A stretch of 64,000 bases of DNA, taken from assembly GCA_013396655.1 (NCBI GenBank), contig WBMV01006665.1, forward strand, positions 242,323 through 306,322. Reading direction: 5' to 3'. Below, piece after piece: positions 26,753 to 39,400 of the stretch. This stretch comes from Campylorhamphus procurvoides (Eukaryota; Chordata; Aves; Passeriformes; Dendrocolaptidae). Every line of letters begins with the position of its first letter. Position 1 is the first letter of the stretch. The translations under genes were made by a program, and so were the position numbers. Under the pieces are notes generated by a model. That model had not been told where the DNA came from, searched no databases, and worked only from the letters and a program-made list of their open reading frames with translations.

Positions 26753-26784
26753 GCATGCGCATGCACACATATGCATATATATAC
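26753..26784. repeat. 32-nt alternating purine/pyrimidine tract
   Basis: Every step from g26753 to c26784 alternates purine and pyrimidine, starting gcatgcgcatgc (itself a 12-nt palindrome), then acacatatgc, then an AT run. Such tracts can adopt Z-DNA or cruciform forms under supercoiling. Confidence 0.9.
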
Positions 26785-27951
26785 TCCCTGACAAAACCAG
26801 CCCTACAAAACAAGCAATTAAATCATGTCATACAAGGTGCTTGTATTTCCCTCACAGATTTTGTACTCATTACCCTCGCTATTAAACCACTTAAAAACAT
26901 AGCCTTCATAATTAAAAGATGTAAACAAAAGCAAAATTTAGGTTGCCAGAGCAATTTTACTTCATTATTTTTTACATATATAAGTACTTTTTGTCACAAT
27001 GACAGCTTTGCAAAGACAACAGGACAACCACTCTCTAACTCTAGAAGAACAGAGAACATATGTAAGACAGTCTCACAGAAAGCTTTATCTTATAAAAGAT
27101 TTTTAATATTTGCAAGATTATCTTTTATTTTTTTAATTTAAAATATAAACACTATGCCTCAATATAGTACCATGTTACCTAAACACTCATTTTCAGCAGC
27201 TAGTATTACACTCTTTAAGATATAGCATAATTCTAAACACAAACCAACTCCTAATTTTAGTGTTCTCTTATGTCTAGTAAGTAACAGCAGGGTCTCCTTA
27301 CATTCAGGGTCATGAGGCAAGACTCAGTGGTCCAGCTCACTAAGATCACCAGGCATCACCCCCACGAAGGGAGAAGCATGGAAGCATCAGGCCCTGTACA
27401 CACAGCCAGTGCCTCCACGCAGAGCTGCAAATTCCTGGCTTAGCACAACTTCCTCCACACTGGTCATAACAGGCAGCCACTGATGAAAAGCCTGTGATTA
27501 CAGTCAACCGTGTACCAGCAGATTTGCCTTCAGCTACTACCTCTTTACACCTGAGTAGGAGCATTGGCCCCTGTGATTCTGATCCTGAATTTGAGGCATA
27601 CAAAAATACAAACCGATGTTAACTTTGGGGCTGTTTTCCTTTTAAAAAAAAACATTTGTCTTCATCGGCACAAGCATAAAATGAAACAGATAAGTATCTG
27701 ATCAAGATAAAAGATAAAGTAGATGATTTAGAATCACCATAGGAAATGCATGTGTGATTATCAGACTTAAATATTTCATTGCAGCCAGAGGAGAAGACTG
27801 GATCTTGGAAACAGCTTCCCCTCTCTGCAAGCTTTTTGGAGGGATTGTTTGACGATACAGTGCAGTCAGGTCAGACTAGGATTCTGGCAAAAAGATATCA
27901 TATATCTTTCAAGAGGTAATGAAAGGGGAGGGGAAATACAGAGATAGACAA

Positions 27952-27974
<23 letters not shown>
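27952..27974. repeat. (AT)11 microsatellite
   Basis: 23 nt of strictly alternating A and T are followed by aaaaataatgg. Confidence 0.95.
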
Positions 27975-27982
<8 letters not shown>

Positions 27983-29062
27983 GGCACCTTTCTATGCCCA
28001 TTCTCTCTCTCCTACCCTCCTCATATATATCACCATTCCCTGTGGAGCTATTAAACTCAGTGTATAGCCCCTTACAATTACTATAACCATCTGATTTTTA
28101 TAACTTCCCACTCCAGGCTTTCATTAACCCCAGACTCACTTGATGCCAAGTCTTCCTTCCTGGAGCACCAAGGCTATGTGTGGAGTCCAGCTGGCAAGTC
28201 AGGGAGACGTCGTAAATTGGAAGAATGTGCTGGAGCTACTTAAAGTTGTGGTGAACCAAAGGAAAAGGACCAATTGCACAAAAGATTTAGGAAATGGATA
28301 GAAGGTGTTAAAATATCTATCAAGAGCATAATTTGTGAAATGACATCCAGAGGGAAAGAAAACCTAACACTAAAGACAAACCAAAATCATCTATCCAGAC
28401 CTGATTCTGCACAGTGACCCATAAAAGCAGACCCCAAACAGCCACCAAACACCTACTGTCATACATTTCCTGACTTCTAGAAATACAGCACAGACAGAAA
28501 GCAGCAGATTTCTCCATCTTGTTGTTGTGCCTCTAATCTTAAAGCTGCCAGACTTTAACTGCTTTTCAGCAACGACCTCACATGGCATGCCTTGGCTGGG
28601 AATGTATTTTTATAGCCAGTTATAGCTCCCTCTCCAAATGGAAACACTGACAGGTTTCTAATTCCAAAAATATTATCAGGAACCATAACAACATTAGTCT
28701 GATTTAAAACATAACCAGTGACCTGGAAAGTAAATTTTAACACTTTGTGTTTTAACATTTTGTGTGCTTTTTCAGGATGGGTTAATGTAAAAATTGGAAA
28801 CTGTAGAAGAATCCCAGATAACAAAAATGCACAGATTTTCCTCATTCACCATAATGGTCCTCATTGAACAGATGCCTCCTTCACCTCCAAAGACAGAGAG
28901 AAAAACAAATTGTGGCATACACCTGCACAAAAACATTGTGCTATGCTTAGCTCTGCTTTGTTGTAAGCATTGTAAAACACATTCATTTTAATTTAGCTTT
29001 TAAAAATTAGTTAATTCAAATGTGGAAAAACAGAAGGATGCACAAACAATTTCAGAGACCCC

Positions 29063-30240
29063 ATAGAACCATTTGGGTTTAAGGCACCTTTAAAGGTCAT
29101 GCAGTTCCAATCCCCTGCAATGAGCAGGGACATCTTCACAACTAGAGCAGGTTTAATCTGACCTTGAATGTTTCTAGAGATCACAGAATATGCTGAGTTG
29201 AAAGGGACCCATAAGGATCATGTAGTCCAACTCTTAGCCTTTTACAGGGCCACCCCCAAGAGTCACACCATGTGCCTGAGAGTTTTGTCCAAACACTACT
29301 TGAACTCCGGCAAGCATGGCCCTGGGACCACTTCCCTGGGGACGCTGGTCCAATGGGGTGTCCACCACCTCTCTGAGAAACCTGTTCAGTGCATCACCAC
29401 CCTCACCGTTAAAAATTTATGTCTAGTCTGAATCTACCCTTTTTTAGTTTAAAACCATTACTCATCCTATCACAACAGATCCTGTTAAAACATCTGTCCC
29501 CATGTTTCTTGTAAGCCACTTTTAGGCACTGGAAGGTATAAGGTCTCCCTGAAGCTTTCTCTTTTTTGGGCTGAACAATGCCAACTCTCAGCCTTTCTTC
29601 CTAGGAGAGGAGCTCTATCCCTCTAATCATCTTCATCATCCTCTTGTGGACTCTCTCCAACACGTTCACATCCCTCTTATGTTGTGGGCCCCAGAACTGG
29701 ATGTAGCACTCCAGGTGGGGTCTCACCAGAGCAGAGAGGCAGAATCACCTCCATCGACTTGTGGCCCACACTGCTTTTGATGCAGCCCAGAATACGTTTG
29801 GCTTTCTGGGCTACAAGCACACATTGCCATCTCATGTCTAGTCTCTCATCCATCAGCACCCCCAGGTCCTTCTTGGCAGGGCTGTTCTCAATCTGTTCAT
29901 CCCCTAGCCTGTACTGATATCAGGGATTGCCCTGACCCAGGTGCAGCACCTTGCACTTGGTCTCCCTCGTTAAACCTCATGAAGTTCACATGAGCCCAAT
30001 TCTTGAACTTGTTCAGGTCCCTCCGGATGGCATCCCTTCCCTCAGTCATGTCATTCACACCACACAGCTTGGTGTCTTCTGCAACTTGCTGAGGGTGCAC
30101 TTGAACCCACTGTGTCATTAATGAAGATATTAAACAGAACTGCTCCCAGTACAGGCCTCTGAGGGTCTGTACCACTTGTCACCAACATCCATCAGGACAT
30201 TAACCTGCTGACCACATGTCCTCTTCACAGCACTGCAGCA
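29063..30240 (-). mobile_element. CR1 LINE copy, minus strand, interrupted by a second CR1
   Basis: In the plus direction the element appears as the reverse of a CR1 3' half. It starts catagaaccatttgggttta (29063), with ccttgaatgtttctagaga up to 29180, and resumes at 29353 with tggggtgtccaccacctctc. It continues through blocks such as gttgtgggccccagaactgg (about 29680) and ggtgtcttctgcaacttgct (about 30072) to about 30240. About 1 kb is present without the insert. Reading across the insert restores the usual CR1 order, which supports a nested insertion. The ORF2 end is broken by stops. The element runs in the same direction as RSPO2. Confidence 0.85.
29181..29352 (-). mobile_element. Short CR1 3' end nested inside another CR1
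   Basis: The sequence tcacagaatatgctgagttg (29181) through cttccctggggacgctggtc to caa (29352) is the reversed 3' end of a different CR1 subfamily. It includes the blocks gggacccataaggatcatgt and caccatgtgcctgagagttt. About 172 bp are present, 5'-truncated. It splits the older CR1, whose parts meet cleanly if it is removed. No clear target-site duplication is seen. Confidence 0.75.
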
Positions 30241-31399
30241 GTTTATCTACAAACAGTTCTAATTAGCTTCTGAAGAAGTTGACTCAAAAACAAACAATCT
30301 CACATGCAAAATTAACTGATTACACAAACTCACACAAAATGTTCTGATCACACTAACTCACAAAATGAACTTTAATGCTAGAGATATCAATTCTGCCCCA
30401 CTAAAATTCAAATAAAATCACCACAAATGCTTGGCTCTTCAAACAACTAACCTGCCAATTCAACAACAAATGTGAAACCAGGAATTTTATATCATGCTGT
30501 ACTTCTACAGCACTAGTGCGATGACTTTCTGAATACAGTTTTATAAGGTATTCTGTTCTCTATGTAACTTTTTATCTGAATCTACCTCATACTTAAAAAT
30601 CCTATGATACTAAAATGATCCTTCTCATTTGCAAAGATGTACAGAAAATATTATCCCACTTTACACAAGATCTTCCTGTTTCTAAGTCAGAAATGTGTGA
30701 TTGTAGCCCAGAAAGCCAAACATATTCTGGGCTGCATTAGTTTCTTCATTCCAGTGCAGAATAAGTAGGAATAAATAATTCAAAGATAAGCCAAGTTCTG
30801 GTGCTGCCCACCTGACAATAGCATTTCATTGCACCAAGAGCAGGAACACAAGCACTTGGAACTGGCATGACAGGACTTCCCAGGCACTCATGAATTTCAT
30901 AATACTTACTGAGCTAATGGGAAGCCCACAGTGATCAGCACCAAGATGCAATCTGCTCTCCCTGCAGTAGAGCAGCCAAAGTCCTGACAGCACCAGAACA
31001 TCATGGGAAAGTGAGAGATCCAGAGCTCAGGAACTGCCACAATCACCACTCCCAGCCTCAGCCTCCACAGCATCTTCCCTGACTAAAAAATACTGCCCCA
31101 GGAAAGCCCATCAGACTAAGAGGGATTTATATGCCAGTGGTTTCTGCAGTGATTCCAAGATGGTCTAGACTTGGTTGCATGTAATGACCTGCTGACTGAC
31201 AATACTTAGGGTACACCCACATTTATTTTATGACTAACAATCTTCCTGCTATTGTATTCAGTAGAAGCAGTCTCCCTGACTCTCTAGAAGCAGACAGGCT
31301 GCAAGAGGCTGCAAATACAGTGCAGTATTTTAGAACCAGCTTACTTCTTAACCACATCCATTTTATTTCATTCTACACCTCTCTGTCTCAGCAGAAGAC

Positions 31400-31433
31400 A
31401 AAATATATAGAATTAAAGAATTCTATATATTTT
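31400..31433. repeat. Perfect 15-bp inverted repeat
   Basis: aaaatatatagaatt (31400-31414) and aattctatatatttt (31419-31433) are exact reverse complements around the 4-nt loop aaag. Confidence 0.95.
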
Positions 31434-32843
31434 TGCAATCAGAAGAAAGTATAACTATTACTAGATAAATCACCTTGGAGCTGAAACAGCACATTGGGAA
31501 ACACAAATTGTTACTTAGGATATACTTTACTGCTTAACTTAGTTGGAGAATAGAGAATGTGTATTTATCAATACACAGGAGTTCAAATGTAATTACCATC
31601 TCCCTTTAAAAGCTGTCTGAACTCTCTATTTCCTTAAGGAAACAGAGCCTTAATTATAGTTTCCTCCAGCTGTAACACTCAACACTCATAGCTCTTAAAT
31701 CACTAGTTTTATAGCCAGTAATTAGAGACTGTATGGTTTCTGTCCAAACAATGGAATTGCTTTAAAATATGAGAACTTTGTCAAGAAAACTAAGTACTTT
31801 GATATTGCCAAATTACCGTTTCACTCTCCTCCCTTACCTTCCCCCACTCTATATCACTGAATTAATTTTGGAACATAACAAATATCATGCTTGGCTTTGT
31901 CCCAGACAAATGAACTTGAAATCATAACTTATCATTTATGATGTCTTTTCTAAATACACGTGGCAACTGAATCCCAGTCTGATCCCTTTTTATGAGAGTT
32001 TGAGCAAACAAGGCTTTAGATACCAGGAAAACAATTTGTACCAGGAGTCAGAGTACTATACCCAAACATTCAGACTTAAATATATATCCTGCAGAAGTAA
32101 AAGCAGTTTCAGTATGTGACAAAATACATGACTAAAACTTGTGGGGAGTATTTTGATCATTGCAGGCTAGAAACAATATACAGGTTAAAAAGCCTTGCTA
32201 AGCAGAACACATACCACAAAAACTATACCTTAGTAATTTTAGTAATCTCTAGTAATCTTCTTTATATTAGTCAATTAATGACACACACTTTGCAACCAAA
32301 AATCATTAAAAAGAACACAAACAGCACACAGAAAAACAATACAGTGCTGGTTGTAGACTCTGTAATGTTATATCACTGATAAAACAAAATCTTTGAACCA
32401 GAAACTGCATTACAGCCATTGCTACCTCAGGAAGCTGCGGTTTGCTCCTTGGAACACTTCATTCATGTGTTATTTTTAGGAATGTAGACATCTAAATAAA
32501 ATTTTGCAGGGACACAAGGTTATCTAAGGGTGAAACTCAGTTTATCATATTCAAAGACACAAGAGAAAAGGAATACAGAACAATAAGTGTTTACTGGGAC
32601 AGTCTTTTTGAAGAATGTCATAATTAGGAGAGAAAGAAAAGCTTGTCATAACTCTTTCAGTCCCGGTTGTGCTCCTAGAAATCTGCACCACCAAAAAGCT
32701 CAGAAGCAGTTTCAGATGAAAAGACAGAAGTTTTAACACCACATCTTTTCAAGAATGGATTTCTTCTGCATAAATACCTGGTTGAGAAGAAAGAAACGCC
32801 TTGGTTGGTAACGAGAAGGCTGAACTGCTCTTCTGGGTTCATT

Positions 32844-32871
32844 CAGCTGATTGTGATCAGCTGATTGTGAT
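32844..32871 (+). repeat. 14-bp tandem duplication
   Basis: cagctgattgtgat occurs twice in direct succession (32844-32857 and 32858-32871) without mismatch. Confidence 0.95.
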
Positions 32872-33337
32872 TATGAACCCTTTTCCTTTAAAAATGAATG
32901 TGATATTTCTCATAGCTTTGTTCCTACTGATGGCACAGGTACTGCTAGAGTTTGCTGCAGGGACAAACACCTCTAGGGTCTTCAACTTGTACCAACACCA
33001 GGTTATGTTTTTCCTTTCCTCATAAAGCAAAGTTCCAGACAAATGCTGTTTTATCAGGTCCTCCTGCACCCTCTGTACAACCACCTAGCATGGCATGGAC
33101 CTCTGTGGAAGGGCCTGCATTCTATAATTACATGCAGAGAGAATTAGGAACATCTCAGGAAGCAAGACACTCAAGTATTTAAATGTCCAATTAAATGGGT
33201 TCTGTAGTAGAGAAGCAGGTCACATCAACTTTTTACCCCAGAGGGCCATAAGCTTGGTGGGTCTGAGGGCACTTAGGAACATTAAGGGCATTCAGAAGGA
33301 ATTTCAGCAAGTTTGCAAGGAAATCAGTGTGCAACAA

Positions 33338-33416
33338 TTTTACAGGAGGAGAACACATCTCCTCCTGTAAAAGTATATCTCCTCCTGTAAAAGTATATCT
33401 CCTCCTGTAAAAGTAT
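33338..33416 (+). repeat. Hairpin followed by three 20-bp tandem copies of its right arm
   Basis: ttttacaggaggag (33338-33351) pairs perfectly with ctcctcctgtaaaa (33359-33372). The right arm lies in a 20-bp unit, atctcctcctgtaaaagtat, repeated three times without mismatch at 33357-33376, 33377-33396 and 33397-33416. The left arm could pair with any of the three. Confidence 0.95.
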
Positions 33417-36400
33417 AGGCAAGAAGTTTCAAAAATGAAAATTAGTGTATCACTTTCACACAATTTTTCTGCTATTCTACCTCATTTATCAGAGGAAAAA
33501 GTACCACAAGGAACCTTACCTCAGGCCAGGATGCATCTGAGATCTTCACTTCAGTTCTTTACTGTACGAGAGGTGTACTAACAGAAAGTAGAGATTCAGT
33601 AACAAGGAAGCCCAGGTTACAGTTCAACAAAGAAGCTTTGTATGCTGCAGCTTAGGTTCCCTATCTTTATTTCTACTTGATGGTAAAATGGCAATTATGC
33701 TTGAGCAGCAGTGTTTAAAGCCATTCCTACTATTTTTCTTTTTACCTGCCCCTTCAGTCTTCATGCCTGCCTCCACAATCCAATTTTGGTTGATTTGAAA
33801 GGCTGTGGGTTGTTTATTTAGACTCTGTACTAAACCAGTGGGACATTTATGCACATTCAGTTGATTTAGTCATTTAAATCATAGGAATTTTATATACTTT
33901 AGGGATTGCCTTTCTGCTGTTTGCAACTGTGCTGTTCCCACCCCCATCAATCCTGCTGCGTACAGGAAATCACACCACTTTTCCATCAAGGGGATGTTAC
34001 GCTTGTGTGTCTGTGTGCATGCGTCTGTATCCAATGCTAAACCACTTTCTCAGGCTTGAAGGAAAGGTTCTCGAAGAAGGTGGTGTACAGAGGAGAGAGT
34101 GCAGAACAAATTTCTCATGGAAAAGGGAAGATAAAATAAACATCAAGGTAAAGCCAGCAAAGGAGTTTGTTAATACTCTTTTTCAAAATGCTGGCTGATT
34201 TCAGGGCTTACCTATCCCAGTGCAGATGCAGAATTGACAACTGATTATTGAATTAATTCTGCGTACTATAAAAGTCCAATCAATGCTTTAAGAGGTGTTT
34301 CAAATTTCATGCTCTTTAACAGTTTGCAGTTCCATGCTCACCTCCTAGATGTCAGCTGCCAGTTCTGTGTGCTGCTGGAACAAACCAGCTAGTAGGATCC
34401 CTCTGGAAGTTAACAAGCTGGATCTGGCCCAGTGCCTTTTCCCAGGAGGAGCCAAACCAGTCAGCACAGCCCAGTCAGATGCCTCTCACACAGCTGGGCT
34501 GGGAGCATCTGCCACCCCACAACGTCACAGCCTTGGAGAAACCTGAGCACCGCAGTTTTTTCAAGTGTGGAAGAAAGAGGAGTGAGCAGAACTACAAGCT
34601 GCTGTTTATCAGAAGGCCAAAGGAGACAGAAGGGGAAGAGGTTGGCATCCAACACAGCTCGAGGCTGCTCTGAGCTCCTGCTGCTGTCTCCCAGGAAGAA
34701 ACTCAAGACTGACATCTAGTTCACATGCCCAGTAAAACCCAGACCATCTTAGGCTAAACAAAAACCGAGACATCAGATCTCAGTTTACCTGTAAAGTCCT
34801 CAAAAATGGAAGATGCAGAAAAAAGCTCTTTGGAACCAGATCAGAAAGCCTGAAACTATTAACTGCAAATATGAATCCTCAAACTTTTCCTCTTGCTTAG
34901 CAGGAACAAATGGATAGATCCCACTTCAGTATGGCTTAGAGAAATCTTGGAGGTTTTTCATCCTGTTAGAGAAGATTCCCACAGTGGCATTCAGCTGGAA
35001 AGGCAGGGAGCTGCCAGGCTCTCCCAGGCACAGAAAACTTTACTGGACAACTTCTCTGTCCATTCATCAGCTTTTCACCAAAGGCTTCTGCAGCTCAGCA
35101 GATCTCCCCCCAAATGCCCTTTCTGCACAAACTGTTCCACTAACAGAAATTAACAGGATATGGTGAAGTGGTATTTACAACAGGAAAAAAGAAGTTAGAT
35201 ATTCTGAAAACCTCTGAAAAGGTCACTATTGATAAAGAGGATTGATTAACCAGTTGACTTGTCTTTTTATAATTGATCTCCACCTGCTGGTAGGTATGTT
35301 TCCACACTGCAATACAAGACAGCTTAAGGAAAAGTACTTGATCTTAGAGACAGCAATTAATACAAATTTCAGGAAACAATGCCCAGAAAGGAAAGCTGTA
35401 CACACACACTCACACACTCAGTCTCTGTAGCTGAACAAGTCCACTATTTGCTCACAGAGAAAAGGGGAGACCGTGACTCAGTATGACTAAAGAGAAAAAA
35501 AGGCAGATGACAGCCTAAACTGACACGGACTCCTACTACAATAGCCCAAATCATTTCATTCTCAAATAGAGATGATGATTAACTAAAATTGCATTTGTTA
35601 AAACAAGCAGAGAGTTAAATATATTATTTTAGCTACCAAATAGTTTGGAGAGTCTAAAAGCAGTTATTATATCTGTTTAGTCTTTGAACTGTTTAAACTA
35701 AGGATTAGTCTCATCTCCTTCTGGCTGCTGCTCTTGCAGACACATGCAATCTCAAAATATCATGTATCAAAACAAACAAATAAAAATGTATCCAAAAATG
35801 AAAAAGCTCATCCAAATTTTACCAAGTATTTTTGGCAACATTAGGCCCAAATTCATGAGAGAACAGACTGGCTTTTGATAACTGATACATAAAGTTCTGA
35901 CTGTATCCAGAAAGTGCACAAATGTAAGATCCTAGCATACAGCTGGATAAGAGAAAAGAAGTTCATGTTTCTAAACCACAAAATAACATCTGCTTACATA
36001 TGTGGTGCAGTTTTAAGTACGTTCCTGTGAGATCTGCCATCTTTACATTCTTACTATGCAGAGCATTTCCACAGTCAGAAACTTTTGAAGAAGGCACCAT
36101 CATAGAGAGACAAGGATGACTGCAGCTCAGCTCCACCTGTAGTGAGAGGAATTCACTACCAGCTTAATCCACTTTGCTAAGCAATTTTATGAAAACAGCT
36201 CTACCACAGTCAAAATGAGAAGTGTACTGACACTCCTTACTTCCAGTGGTCTTGAAACCAGCCTTGTTTGATTAGACATTTAAAACCAGTTATGTGTGTA
36301 CAAATTTGAATTTGTTTGGAAATAGGGGTACAGAAAGTAGCTTTCAAAGTGAAATGATAGGGGTGTTTAGACAATATATACATTTGGGACAATCAATCAA

Positions 36401-39400
36401 GCAAGCCATGTCCCAGAGATTCTTTCATTTGACATCCATTATCAGGTACTTGTTGCCTCCTTGACGAGTGAAGTGGCATAGCTGAATACCCTACTAACCC
36501 TTCACTAGCTGCGCTAACAGTTACTAACAATTACTAACAGTAATAATAGGTGTTAGAAGAGGAAATAATTAATCTAATGAGGTGTAAGCAGTTGCAAGAC
36601 GTGCCACTCTAAGATGTACATGCGTTAAATATTTTCCCCTGCACATGACCAGTAACTTTACCATGAGAAAAATTACACACTCAGTTATAAGGAATCAGAG
36701 TGTAAAATGGGAATTCTCAGTTTTCCACTTATTTAAGACACAAATACCACTGGAAAACCCTATTTTTTGCAGTAAGGATGGGAAAAAAACCTCTAAAACT
36801 CTAGAAACTGAATTCAAATTCCTCGTAGAAATAAAAATTAATTTGCTGACCATATTCTCAATAAATCCTTCAAACCCATGAAACATGAGTCAAACCAATT
36901 TTTAAAGCACTTTTAAAAATCACTTCACAAACTTCCTTTGATCAGCACTGGAGATATAAAATCCACCTATGAGGTCAGCTGTAGAGGACCAAGATCAAGA
37001 AATGCAGGGGCCACACAGAAGCGCTTGCCTACACAGACAAAACAAATACAATACATATAAGATTTCAACACATTTTCAAGTCTTTTTAGAGTTGGCAGAA
37101 AAGTACATGTTCCCTTGAGCCCCAGTGAAACTATAAACTTCACCCAGATTTCAGCTTTGAGAGTCTGTTGAAACGACTGTGTTTTCCACAGTGTATTTTC
37201 TGTTGACTACAAATGTTGGAAAAAAATACATATACTCTTTCCTTTCTATTTTTTTTCTTTTTCCTCTTTGCTGCCCAACTCAATAAGTGAACATATGGGG
37301 CTATACAGAGAACAAACTACAGCACACTGTGGAAAACTCTAAAACAAACACATCACCGCAATATAAGTATTAGAGATAAAGAACAGTAACTATAATGCGA
37401 ACAAAAAAAGAGGAATTAAACAGAAGGCAGAAGCCAGTCAAGCACCAGTGCCAAAAGAAAAATATTTAAGAGTCAAACCATTGTCCCACCTACCTATCAA
37501 AACAAAGCTCAGGGTGGGAACTATGGAGAGCCAGACAGGAACTAGAGAAAAACAATAACGTATTTACACATACAGAATACTATGGAGAGGTTAATACTGC
37601 TGTGCAAGTGAATATACCAAGATCAGAAGTTGGCAGAACATCCTAACATATTTCTAGGGAATCCTGAAATTCAACATACCATGGAAAGATGCTCCACAAA
37701 CACTGTTGCTGAATAAGTTTAAAAGTTTAAGTTGCTTTAACAGAACTGGAGACAAACAGATTTCTCTATTTGGTAAGTATTGACAGTTGTGAGAAAAAGT
37801 ATGTCACCCACAGGAACTCTGTTATATTTGTGCACTTGAAGGTTTGCAGGTTGCATTGTTTACAATCTACTTTTGTGAAGTCAAGGTTTAGAAACCATAG
37901 GAATCGAGAACAGGAAAGGATCTGTGCAGGTTGTACATTGTAAAATACATGTTTAAATTTCATCTCAAAATTGGTTTTCTACTATAATCCCTTCTGTTAT
38001 CATAATGGAATGATACTCAAAACCAAACAAACAAACTAAAAAAAAATCACTGAAATTTCAGTTTTCAGACTCTATCAGAATTTCCTAGTCCAGAGCACAG
38101 CTGTGGGGATTCTGAGAAGATCTTCACAAGGGTATTTTTTTTCACAAATTCACAATGTTCTTTTGCTCAACTACATTGAAACAAATTTTCTGCTTTACTA
38201 AAGTTTGTAACGTGATTTAGTTTCCAGCACAGAGATCTTGGATCACTGAAGTCATAAACAAGTATGCCCTAGTAACAAGCTACAATATTTAGTGACCTAG
38301 GGGTGGAATTCCCCTCACCTAACTTATAACCTTAAAGATTCACTCCTTTGGGATAGGACAAGTTACCCTTGGTGATGTTCATCATATTCCACTGTTTACA
38401 GAAGAACCTAAAATGTAAGTGGGCTGAATGTCCCTGCTGAGCCGCCCATTTTATTTCATCAACTAATGGCTAGGTCAGACTGAATCTAACATTCAAATGG
38501 CTACAACTAAGAGCAACTGGTCCCTCTCTAAACTTTAATCTATAACAAAGTTGTAATTTGCTGTAATGCAAGGGTGGTACATGTCTAGGGTAGGTGAAGA
38601 GATGCTTGCCAGTAGTACCTGTTTACTGGGCAGCAGCTCCAAAAATACCTCATTTATCTAAATATCTAACAGAAAGAATTGAAAAGCTGCAGTAGAATAC
38701 AGATTATTTTGCCTATTATTTCTCGAGAGGTTTGAAGATATCTTTGTGCTATACATTTGGCTGGGAACTATGATCACTCAATGCACATGAGTTCATACCA
38801 TCTCCCTGAAGTTGCCTTTAAAACCCCTTTTATCGCAGTTTATTAATCACATTTAAAACTCCTTAACCATGTCAGAAAATTACTTTGGGTTTAAATTTCA
38901 GTACAATTACCTTCCAGTGGTTGAATTTCCAGCTTTCAGATTTAAGGGGATCTTCTGGGGTTTAATGCTTTTTTTGTACATATGTGCCTTTAGCATTACT
39001 TTACTGTTAGGTTATAGGAAATGAGGCACTTGTACTTAGAGAACACCAGATTCTTGCTAAATTCAATCAGCAGACAAACAACTGTGTCTTTGTCACAGAA
39101 GCCCAAGTTCAAATGTGTAGGGATCAGATAATGAAGAAAAAAATAATCTTGTATGACACAATATGCTTTCACTTTATTTAAGAAGTGAATGCACAAGTAT
39201 CTAAATCAGATGCTCTGGAACCAAAGCAGTTTAAAAGAGTGTATTTGAAAGCCTAAAATATGTCTGAGCAGTTGGATATTATAACAGCATATACCACATT
39301 AAAATTAAGTTAAAATCAGACTCTTTCTGAAGTCTTAAATATAAAAGAGAACAAAACAAAACAAATCACAAATAAATGGCCCTAAGCTCCAAAAATACTT

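Larger units (their letters stand above)
25278..29062. other. Intron segment with hairpin, Z-DNA-like tract and microsatellites
   Basis: This is AT-rich intron. It contains the double quasi-palindrome at 26129-26170, a possible MIR remnant at 26215-26325, (AG)9 at 26383-26400, the alternating purine/pyrimidine tract at 26753-26784, (AT)n at 27952-27974 and a 15-bp near-perfect tandem pair at 28735-28764. No coding feature is supported. Confidence 0.6.

Noticed and set aside
33357..33416. Three 20-bp direct repeats as a possible CRISPR array
   Set aside because: The units are directly adjacent with no spacers, and the context is a vertebrate intron.
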